Source: Candidatus Methanocomedens sp. (GTDB lineage Archaea > Halobacteriota > Methanosarcinia > Methanosarcinales > Methanocomedenaceae). From it: DNA of 5,438 bases. Positions within the stretch are counted from its first letter, which is position 1. Each line of letters opens with the position of its first letter. Both the position numbers and the translations under genes were made by a program. The notes below the pieces were generated by a model. The model was not told where the DNA came from and ran no database searches. It saw only the letters and a program-made list of their open reading frames with translations. The stretch spans positions 1 through 5,438 of the forward strand of contig QBUR01000105.1 in NCBI GenBank assembly GCA_013374385.1, in the 5' to 3' direction. Of the stretch, positions 1 to 3,868 are shown one piece after another.

Positions 1-2
1 GA

Positions 3-251
3 AAGTTTCAATTTAAGCGCTTTTCAGGTACTTTTCCGACAATCTCAGAAAAAACAATTGTCTTATTTTTAATCCTGATAGTGTTTGCACAATCAGCAGC
101 ATGCGAAAATCCACCTAAGGCCACTGCACAGTTCAAGCTGACAAACGACACAGCTGATGAATACGATGCATCATGGAGTCCTGATGATAACAGGATAGCC
201 TACTCATCGATGGTGATATCTGGATTATGGATTCGGATGCCACAAACATAA
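3..251 (+). pseudogene. 5' part of a frameshifted secreted PD40/TolB-like beta-propeller protein (start lies before the window)
   Basis: This frame is open from base 3 to the stop at 249-251 and has no start codon before its hydrophobic segment, so the gene begins outside the window. The visible N-terminus has basic residues (KFQFKRF), then a hydrophobic stretch (residues about 19-29 of the visible part, TIVLFLILIVF) ending in AQSAAC. This resembles a signal peptide and possibly a weak lipobox, though Ser at -3 is not typical. A propeller repeat follows: ASWSPDDNRIAYSS. At 207-209 the homology leaves this frame and continues as DGDIWIMDSDATN in the frame that starts at base 209. A single missing base after the second Ser codon would restore the usual IAYSSDGDIW motif. 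I therefore read this and the next entry as one gene broken by a one-base deletion, either real or a sequencing/assembly error. Confidence 0.72.
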
Positions 252-664
252 TCCAGCTCACTGATGACGAGTTTGAACAAACCGACCCCACATGGAGCCC
301 TGACGGGAACTGGATAGCATACGCATCTGATGAGACAGACGACTTTGATATCTATGTAATGAGACCTGACGGGACTGATAAATCTATTCTCATCAATGAA
401 TCAAGGAACCAGATCGAACCTGACTGGAGCCATGATGGTAACATGCTGGTATACATATCCCACCAGGACCTGAATTTGGACATATGGGCTGCATCAATAC
501 ACATTGAACCTAAACCCACACCGACACCCACGATGTTGCCAACCCAGATAGTGGTGGATGTGGATACAAAAGAAAATCTTTCCACATTGACTATAGTTGC
601 AGCAGGGTTTGGAATCCTGGTATTGCTAATTTTCGTTCGTAAGATAATAAAAGGTAGGCGCTAA
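227..664 (+). CDS. 3' part of PD40/TolB-like beta-propeller protein with C-terminal membrane anchor
   Basis: The reading frame from ATG 227 gives 145 residues, but homology begins earlier in this frame, at about base 209, so ATG 227 is probably an internal Met; no Shine-Dalgarno precedes it. Two PD40-type (WD40-like) repeats are clear, PTWSPDGNWIAYASD (residues 21-35) with DIYVMRPDG (41-49), and EPDWSHDGNMLVYIS (64-78) with DIWAA. With the repeat before the frameshift, only three blades are visible, fewer than the six of TolB. A Pro/Thr linker (KPTPTPT) follows, then a transmembrane helix at about 120-137 and a basic tail (RKIIKGRR). The topology inferred is an extracellular propeller held by a C-terminal helix with a cytoplasmic basic tail. 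Possible N-glycosylation sequons are NES (58-60) and NLS (117-119). Ligand and function are unknown; such repeats usually mediate binding. Confidence 0.75.
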   Translation: MDSDATNIIQLTDDEFEQTDPTWSPDGNWIAYASDETDDFDIYVMRPDGTDKSILINESRNQIEPDWSHDGNMLVYISHQDLNLDIWAASIHIEPKPTPTPTMLPTQIVVDVDTKENLSTLTIVAAGFGILVLLIFVRKIIKGRR

Positions 665-674
665 CAATTGCGCC
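657..674 (+). terminator. Possible stem-loop at the stop codon of the propeller gene
   Basis: GGCGC (657-661) can pair with GCGCC (670-674) across an eight-base loop that contains the TAA stop. No T-run follows, so its role as a terminator is weak; it may be only a chance inverted repeat. Confidence 0.25.
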
Positions 675-730
675 ATGCAAATCTGAAAACAATATTTAAA
701 TGGTTAAATGGAAAGGCTCAATGAACAGAA

Positions 731-738
731 TTTATAAG
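731..738 (+). promoter_or_regulatory. TATA box of mfnE
   Basis: TTTATAAG is a good archaeal TATA box. Its centre is about 27 bases before the ATG at 762, which is the distance at which archaeal transcription normally starts. The sequence just before the ATG (TAACCCTGATA) has no Shine-Dalgarno match. Together these suggest a leaderless or nearly leaderless mRNA. Confidence 0.65.
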
Positions 739-761
739 CCAGCCCACCCATAACCCTGATA

Positions 762-1409
762 ATGACCGATACCCCCAGAGCAGTAATAAAACTCGGTGGC
801 AGCCTGAAAGACTGCGCGTCCCCCCTCATCCGGCAAATAGATGACCGGGCCAGGCAAAAAGGTATATCGGTCCTCATCGTACCAGGAGGCGGCGTATTTG
901 CCGATACCGTAAGGACTTTCCAGCAGGTATCAGGCACCGGCGAGGATGCTGCACACTGGATGGCAGTACTGGCTATGGAACAGTATGCCTACTATCTGGC
1001 AGACAAGTCCGGCTGCCCGCTGACCACAACTCTGGAGCCGCAGGAGCCAGGGGTGACTATCCTGCTGCCGTACAGGCTGTTGCAACAGGACGACAGTGGT
1101 CTGGCACATTCATGGGACGTGACCTCGGATACCATATCCGCCTGGGTGGCCCGGCATACAGGGGCAAGGCTGGTAAAGGCAACTGACGTGGACGGCATCT
1201 ATCTTGATGGCAGCCTGGTGTCCCGTATTCATGCCAGCGACCTGTTGGACATGGAAGAAACCTGCGTGGACAGGGGCTTGCCCCGGTTATTGCTGCAACA
1301 TGGGATGGACTGCCTGATAGTGAACGGCAGGTATCCTGAGCGTGTACTGGCTGCAATGGAGGGTGACGTTAACTCTGGTACACAGATTATCGGGGAGAAC
1401 AAGCTTTAA
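762..1409 (+). CDS. mfnE: [5-(aminomethyl)furan-3-yl]methyl phosphate kinase (methanofuran biosynthesis)
   Basis: This 215-residue protein belongs to the amino-acid kinase fold. The N-terminal phosphate-binding motif is VIKLGGSLKD (residues 8-17), followed by the second glycine loop VPGGGVFAD (40-48). The family region DAAHWMAVLAMEQYAYYLAD spans 62-81, SWDVTSDTISAW spans 117-128, and the nucleotide-binding VKATDVDGIY spans 138-147. The C-terminus ends with the usual GT-I motif (GTQII). The pattern, especially the DAAHWMA and WDVTSDT segments, matches archaeal MfnE. That enzyme uses ATP to phosphorylate the aminomethylfuran-methyl phosphate intermediate to its diphosphate, which is then joined to tyramine in methanofuran synthesis. 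It is cytosolic. Such genes are often mis-named as uridylate, aspartate or glutamate kinases. ATG 762 is chosen because it sits at the expected distance from the TATA box and gives the normal N-terminus. The gene looks richer in G and C than the toxin-antitoxin and ruv genes of the window. Confidence 0.85.
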   Translation: MTDTPRAVIKLGGSLKDCASPLIRQIDDRARQKGISVLIVPGGGVFADTVRTFQQVSGTGEDAAHWMAVLAMEQYAYYLADKSGCPLTTTLEPQEPGVTILLPYRLLQQDDSGLAHSWDVTSDTISAWVARHTGARLVKATDVDGIYLDGSLVSRIHASDLLDMEETCVDRGLPRLLLQHGMDCLIVNGRYPERVLAAMEGDVNSGTQIIGENKL

Positions 1410-1447
1410 GTTTGAATAATCATACTAATACCGAAACCTCGAAAAAA

Positions 1448-1451
1448 GGAG
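1448..1451 (+). promoter_or_regulatory. Shine-Dalgarno site of the small zinc-finger gene
   Basis: GGAG lies nine bases before ATG 1461, inside the A-rich stretch GAAAAAAGGAGAATACAAGG. It supports this start for a gene too small to be called by length alone, and contrasts with mfnE, which has no such site. Confidence 0.65.
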
Positions 1452-1460
1452 AATACAAGG

Positions 1461-1628
1461 ATGACACAAAAAGCAGAGTACTGTATATCATGCGGAGTCA
1501 AACTGATAGAAAAAGGATACGTGCGATTCCCCTGCCCCTCATGCGGTAGAGAAATTGGCAGGTGCGTAATGTGCCGGCACCAGACCAACCCATACACTTG
1601 TCCAAAGTGCGAATTCCAGGGACCCTGA
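1461..1628 (+). CDS. HVO_2753-family double zinc-finger microprotein
   Basis: The frame encodes 55 residues starting MTQKAEYC and ending CEFQGP before TGA 1626-1628. It has four CxxC knuckles: C8/C11, C25/C28, C35/C38 and C47/C50. These can bind two zinc ions, probably in the cross-braced arrangement of the archaeal HVO_2753 (DUF1610-like) family. The segments RFPCPSCGREIGRC and YTCPKCEFQGP are typical, and the length matches complete family members. Older annotations call the family a Zn-ribbon RNA-binding protein; deletion of the Haloferax member affects swarming and biofilm formation. The molecular target is not known. It is followed after only nine bases by the EF-1beta gene, an arrangement I recall as common in Euryarchaeota, so a role connected with RNA or translation is plausible but inferred. 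Confidence 0.88.
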   Translation: MTQKAEYCISCGVKLIEKGYVRFPCPSCGREIGRCVMCRHQTNPYTCPKCEFQGP

Positions 1629-1637
1629 GGCGAAAAC

Positions 1638-1904
1638 ATGGGTGATGTAGCAGCCAAGATCAAGATTATGCCTGCGGGCGTGGAGACCGACCTCGAAGCA
1701 TTGAAAGGAAGGCTGGAAGCGGTCGTACCTGAAGGTGCCAAGCTCCGTGCATTTTCAGAAGAGCCCATAGCTTTTGGGCTTAAAGCCATTATTGCATTGG
1801 TGCTTGTGGGGGATATTGAAGGCGGCACCGAGCAGGTGGAAGAAGCTTTTGCGGCAGTGGATGAGGTAGAAAGTGTTTCAGTTGTGGAACTGGGACGTCT
1901 TTAA
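1638..1904 (+). CDS. ef1b: Elongation factor 1-beta (aEF-1beta)
   Basis: This 88-residue protein is full length for the archaeal family. It promotes exchange of GDP for GTP on EF-1alpha (aEF1A), recycling the factor that brings aminoacyl-tRNA to the ribosome. The diagnostic features are the N-terminal strand MGDVAAKIKIMPAG, the turn PEGAKL (31-36), the strongly conserved EEPIAFGLKAI (41-51), the acidic EGGTEQVEEAF (61-71), and the C-terminal strand ESVSVVELGRL. The single domain corresponds to the catalytic C-terminal domain of eukaryotic EF-1beta. A GAGG motif (1627-1630) overlaps the stop codon of the upstream zinc-finger gene and lies seven bases before the ATG, so the two are probably cotranscribed and translationally linked. 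Confidence 0.95.
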   Translation: MGDVAAKIKIMPAGVETDLEALKGRLEAVVPEGAKLRAFSEEPIAFGLKAIIALVLVGDIEGGTEQVEEAFAAVDEVESVSVVELGRL

Positions 1905-1929
1905 GCTCGTTAAATGGTAAAACAATTAT

Positions 1930-1941
1930 TTACATATATTA
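1930..1941 (+). promoter_or_regulatory. Probable TATA box of tRNA-Ala
   Basis: TTTACATATATT (about 1930-1941) is A/T-rich and resembles an archaeal TATA element. It would direct initiation near 1960, leaving a 5' leader of about a dozen bases for RNase P to remove before G1973. Confidence 0.5.
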
Positions 1942-1943
1942 TC

Positions 1944-1972
1944 GGGGCTCCTATGCCCCACAGTTCTTTTTT
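1944..1972 (+). terminator. Hairpin plus T6 between aEF-1beta and tRNA-Ala
   Basis: GGGGC (1944-1948) pairs with GCCCC (1955-1959) across a six-base loop. Eight bases further on is a run of six T (1967-1972) that touches the first base of the tRNA. The arrangement could end readthrough from the EF-1beta operon. The T-run would also form the end of the tRNA leader, so the element could serve both units. Archaeal termination depends mainly on the T-run; the hairpin may be incidental. Confidence 0.45.
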
Positions 1973-2044
1973 GGGCTCGTAGATCAGGGGTAGATCGTCA
2001 CGTTCGCAACGTGAAGGCCGCGGGTTCGAATCCCGCCGAGTCCA
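1973..2044 (+). tRNA. tRNA-Ala, anticodon CGC
   Basis: The cloverleaf folds completely over 72 bases. The acceptor arm GGGCTCG (1973-1979) pairs with CGAGTCC (2037-2043) and includes G3:U70, the hallmark recognised by alanyl-tRNA synthetase; A73 is at 2044. The D stem is GATC/GATC (1982-1985, 1993-1996). The anticodon stem is TCACG/CGTGA with loop TTCGCAA (2003-2009), giving anticodon CGC at 2005-2007, which reads the Ala codon GCG. The T arm GCGGG-TTCGAAT-CCCGC is perfect. CCA is not encoded: the bases after A73 are CTG, so it must be added enzymatically. No intron is present in the anticodon loop. Confidence 0.97.
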
Positions 2045-2080
2045 CTGATTCATTCGAAGCATTATCTATTCTGACTGGCA

Positions 2081-2091
2081 TAATTATATAT
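2081..2091 (+). promoter_or_regulatory. TATA box of the toxin-antitoxin operon
   Basis: TAATTATATAT fits an archaeal TATA element. Initiation about 25 bases downstream, near 2112, leaves a leader of roughly a dozen bases before ATG 2126. An upstream in-frame ATG at 2090 lies within this element and so cannot be transcribed from it. RHH antitoxins commonly bind such promoters to repress their own operon, but I see no clear operator repeat. Confidence 0.6.
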
Positions 2092-2125
2092 GTTTTCAAT
2101 TACTAACTTTTGTATACAGATTATC

Positions 2126-2431
2126 ATGAGTGCTATAATAACCACCCGAGTACCAAATGAATTAGAAGAACAGCTCGAAGGCATTTCCCGGATGGAACAT
2201 CTTGACAAATCAACCGTTGTCCGCAGACTTTTAGTTAAAGCGGTAGAGGAATGGATGATAGACCATGCACTTTCACAGTACATGGATGGGAAGATAACAC
2301 TAGGCAAGGCTGCCAAAGATGTTGGTTTACCTCTTCGGGAAATGATAGCCATAGCAGCTAAAAAAGGTATACCATTCCAATATAGTCTTGATGACCTTAT
2401 GGAAGATTTTCAAGCCGCAGATAACTTATGA
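2126..2431 (+). CDS. RHH/UPF0175-type antitoxin
   Basis: Starting at ATG 2126 the protein has 101 residues. The N-terminal part (about 4-45) looks like a ribbon-helix-helix DNA-binding domain: a short strand ITTRVP, then helices NELEEQLEGISRME and STVVRRLLVKAVEEW. The C-terminal part (about 50-95) has the UPF0175 signature: ALSQYMDGKITLGKAAKDVG, then LREMIAIAAKKGIPFQYSLDDLMEDF. UPF0175 proteins usually pair with DUF3368 PIN-like toxins, exactly the gene that follows. The expected role is to bind and neutralise the toxin and to repress the operon. The same frame could begin at ATG 2090, adding MFSITNFCIQII, but that codon sits in the TATA box and the extension does not look like the family. 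The stop overlaps the toxin start in ATGA (2428-2431), suggesting coupled translation. Confidence 0.85.
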   Translation: MSAIITTRVPNELEEQLEGISRMEHLDKSTVVRRLLVKAVEEWMIDHALSQYMDGKITLGKAAKDVGLPLREMIAIAAKKGIPFQYSLDDLMEDFQAADNL

Positions 2432-2922
2432 TTGTCAGCAACTCTACTATCCTGATTTACCTTGCAAAGATAGGTCAGCTCAATCTTTTAAAAGTGTTGT
2501 TCAAGAAAATCTTAATACCAAAAGAGGTGTTTAGCGAGGTTGTTTTAAAAGGAAAAGAACTACAACACCCAGATGCTCTGGTTGTAGAAAAAGCGGTTGA
2601 AGATGGATGGATTGAGGTTAAGGAAATTGAATCTTGCGATGAACTGGAAGAATTTGGTATAGATGCCGGGGAAGCACAAGCTATCTCCCTTGCATTATCC
2701 GTTAATGTACCTGTACTGCTTGACCAGACTCATGCAAGGATAGCAGCAAAGGCATTTGGATTAAAGCCAAATGGGACAATTTTTGTGCTGCTTGTGGCGC
2801 TTAAGAAAGGGCTACTCACATGTGAGGAGTATCAGGACCAGTTGGAAGAACTTGTGAAGGTGGGATTCAGGATGAGTGATGAGGTGTATCTTGCTGCGGT
2901 AAGGTTGGGGAGAAAGAAATGA
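2428..2922 (+). CDS. DUF3368 PIN-like toxin (putative ribonuclease)
   Basis: This 164-residue protein has the DUF3368 layout: N-terminal IVSNSTILIYLAKIGQLNLL, then ILIPKEVFSEVVLKGKE (about 28-44), EDGWIEV, the acidic segment GIDAGEAQAISLAL (77-90), VPVLLDQTHARIAAKAFGLKPNGT (94-117), and VALKKGLLT before a helical C-terminus that includes GFRMSDEVY. DUF3368 is part of the PIN nuclease group, whose members cut RNA with metal ions held by acidic residues. Candidate metal ligands are E37, D79 or E82, and D99. The first position, usually Asp in PIN domains, is Asn5, and Gln100 sits where a second Asp or Glu often follows D99; Asn at the first position is, as I recall, common in DUF3368. Activity is therefore inferred. 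The gene overlaps the antitoxin by four bases and is followed at once by T6. Confidence 0.85.
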   Translation: MIVSNSTILIYLAKIGQLNLLKVLFKKILIPKEVFSEVVLKGKELQHPDALVVEKAVEDGWIEVKEIESCDELEEFGIDAGEAQAISLALSVNVPVLLDQTHARIAAKAFGLKPNGTIFVLLVALKKGLLTCEEYQDQLEELVKVGFRMSDEVYLAAVRLGRKK

Positions 2923-2928
2923 TTTTTT
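2923..2928 (+). terminator. T6 terminator after the toxin gene
   Basis: Six T residues follow immediately after the toxin TGA (2920-2922). Oligo-T on the non-template strand is sufficient for termination by archaeal RNA polymerase, so the toxin-antitoxin unit probably ends here, before the separate promoter of the next gene. Confidence 0.55.
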
Positions 2929-2950
2929 AAGCCACTATCATTTACCAAAG

Positions 2951-2958
2951 TATTTATC
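2951..2958 (+). promoter_or_regulatory. Probable TATA box of the winged-helix gene
   Basis: TATTTATC follows a purine-rich AAAG and lies with its centre about 36 bases before ATG 2990. Initiation near 2980 gives a leader of about 10 bases. No Shine-Dalgarno site is visible in AAGAAATTGTTTCGTT. Confidence 0.45.
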
Positions 2959-2989
2959 AGGTTCATTACCAATAAGAAATTGTTTCGTT

Positions 2990-3571
2990 ATGTCAGAGAA
3001 ATTTTTCACCACAGTATTGAACATGCTCAAGGACCGTCAGCTATCCATTAGTGGCATCTCCCGTGAACTTAAGACCAGTGGGTATGACCAGCACAGGCTT
3101 ATCATCACAGGATACCTGAGAGCACTGTATGACACAGGCTTTCTTGAAGAACTGGAAATCCCGCCTTCAAAGGTGTATACTTACAATCACAGGAGGCAGG
3201 AGAAGGATATTTACCTGATGCTGGAGGACCGCCTGAGAGAAGTGGATTCTGAATTCAGGTTTCCCGTAGCTGTTCATATATTGAGCAGTCTGTTCAACCG
3301 TCCATGTTTCAGGTATGAATTGAACCTGCTTGAGATAACTCCCAAAGCCAGTCCCTATGTAAGGGAATCCAATGATGAACGGCTCAAGGAATACAGGGAG
3401 GATATTACCAGGTTCGATATACCTGCCAGTGATAAGGCCTATGAGATGAACGGTGCTGATGTAAATATCATTTCAAAAAGTGGTGAAGTTATTTTTGGTA
3501 TTATGAAGGAAAAGGTAAACCTGACAGGATTGAGGTCAAGGTACCATGCAACACGGATATCTGATTATTGA
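2990..3571 (+). CDS. Uncharacterised protein with N-terminal winged-helix-like domain
   Basis: I do not recognise this 193-residue protein as a named family. Residues about 5-67 look like a winged helix: helix FFTTVLNMLKDR, then LSISGISRELKTSG, the recognition-type helix DQHRLIITGYLRALYDTGFL, and a wing EELEIPPSKVYTYN. The pattern of a short domain ending GYLRALYDTGFLEE resembles archaeal regulators that sense whether dissociation or repression is needed, but DNA binding is not shown. A charged helix EKDIYLMLEDRLREV follows, then a second possible helical unit FPVAVHILSSLFNRPCFRYELNLL (about 91-114). The C-terminal third is charged (RESNDERLKEYRED) and may fold into strands near DVNIISKSGEVIFGI. 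There is no signal peptide or membrane segment, so it is probably cytosolic. It appears to have its own promoter and is convergent with the YbjQ remnant, with 13 bases between stop codons. A transcription regulator is the leading guess. Confidence 0.65.
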   Translation: MSEKFFTTVLNMLKDRQLSISGISRELKTSGYDQHRLIITGYLRALYDTGFLEELEIPPSKVYTYNHRRQEKDIYLMLEDRLREVDSEFRFPVAVHILSSLFNRPCFRYELNLLEITPKASPYVRESNDERLKEYREDITRFDIPASDKAYEMNGADVNIISKSGEVIFGIMKEKVNLTGLRSRYHATRISDY

Positions 3572-3584
3572 ATGCAGCACTTGA

Positions 3585-3752
3585 TTATTTTGTGTCCATA
3601 ATTTTGACAGCGGTGCCATATGCCAGTATCTCGGCTGACCCTGACATTACCATTGAGGTCATGACCCTGACATTTATCACGGCGTCAGCCCCCATCTTTT
3701 CAGCATCATCCACCATGCGGTTAATGGCATTCTCCCTAGCCTCTTCGAGCAT
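3585..3752 (-). pseudogene. Truncated YbjQ/UPF0145 family protein (C-terminal half only)
   Basis: On the minus strand ATG 3752-3750 opens a 55-codon frame ending with TAA 3587-3585. It encodes MLEEARENAINRMVDDAEKM, then GADAVINVRVMTSMVMSGSA, then EILAYGTAVKIMDTK. This matches the second half of YbjQ/UPF0145 (PF01906) proteins: the helix LEEAR-A--RM, the motif GA-AVINVR, and the closing SAEILAYGTAV. Full members are about 105 residues and begin with a strand-rich half that includes a glycine-rich turn. That half is absent: in frame, a TAA lies at 3764-3762, and no other frame back to the ruvB stop encodes it. I infer a 5'-truncated remnant, although the remaining frame is intact and a T/A-rich TATA-like sequence lies upstream, so a short product could still be made. 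The family forms a pentamer in known structures; its function is not settled. Confidence 0.72.
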
Positions 3753-3783
3753 CTTTGAATATTAATTTATGCATATCACCATC

Positions 3784-3793
3784 ATAAAAATAA
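3784..3793 (-). promoter_or_regulatory. T/A-rich element: possible TATA box of the YbjQ remnant or T-rich terminator of ruvB
   Basis: On the minus strand this reads TTATTTTTAT. Initiation about 25 bases downstream, near 3763, would leave a leader of about 11 bases before the ATG at 3752, similar to the other short leaders in the window. Alternatively, its T5 could end the ruvAB transcript. The sequence alone does not decide between these. Confidence 0.3.
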
Positions 3794-3813
3794 GAAGCGC
3801 CGGGGTTGGGTGT

Positions 3814-3868
3814 AACTATATTCGAACATGCTATGTTCTAACTGACTATACTTGCCGAACTATCGAAC
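3814..3868. repeat. Three degenerate direct repeats (ACTAT...CGAAC)
   Basis: Three related units occur on the plus strand: AACTATATTCGAAC (3814-3827), GACTATACTTGCCGAAC (3844-3860) and AACTATCGAAC (3858-3868). They share ACTAT at one end and CGAAC at the other, with differing inner lengths. The third overlaps the ruvB stop codon. They could be chance similarity in A/T-rich DNA or a protein-binding array. Confidence 0.35.
3824..3838. repeat. 15-bp palindrome downstream of ruvB
   Basis: GAACATGCTATGTTC has perfect six-base arms (GAACAT/ATGTTC) around a three-base centre. On the ruvAB strand it lies 22 bases beyond the ruvB stop. It may form a weak 3' hairpin in the ruvAB mRNA or be an operator for a dimeric regulator acting on the short minus-strand gene. 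Confidence 0.5.

Noticed and set aside
352..585. Minus-strand frame opposite the propeller gene
   Set aside because: It is antisense to clear PD40 repeats and has no recognisable domain.
1057..1356. Minus-strand frames opposite mfnE (also 992-1198 and 704-937)
   Set aside because: They are Cys/Pro/Arg-rich shadows of a GC-rich gene with no motif of their own.
1406..1828. Minus-strand frame of 140 codons
   Set aside because: It is antisense to the zinc-finger and EF-1beta genes, both of which have clear homology and ribosome sites.
2020..2044. tRNA-Ala 3' end as an attachment site
   Set aside because: I found no second copy of the T-arm/acceptor sequence in the window, and no integrase gene is present.
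2090..2125. Upstream start of the antitoxin at ATG 2090
   Set aside because: The codon lies in the TATA box and would add residues that do not fit an RHH N-terminus; ATG 2126 fits both promoter spacing and family.
3568..3765. Plus-strand frame of 65 codons starting at the winged-helix stop
   Set aside because: Its sequence is the reverse-complement shadow of the YbjQ homologue at 3585-3752; low-complexity Ala/Ser/Thr/Ile composition and no family resemblance.
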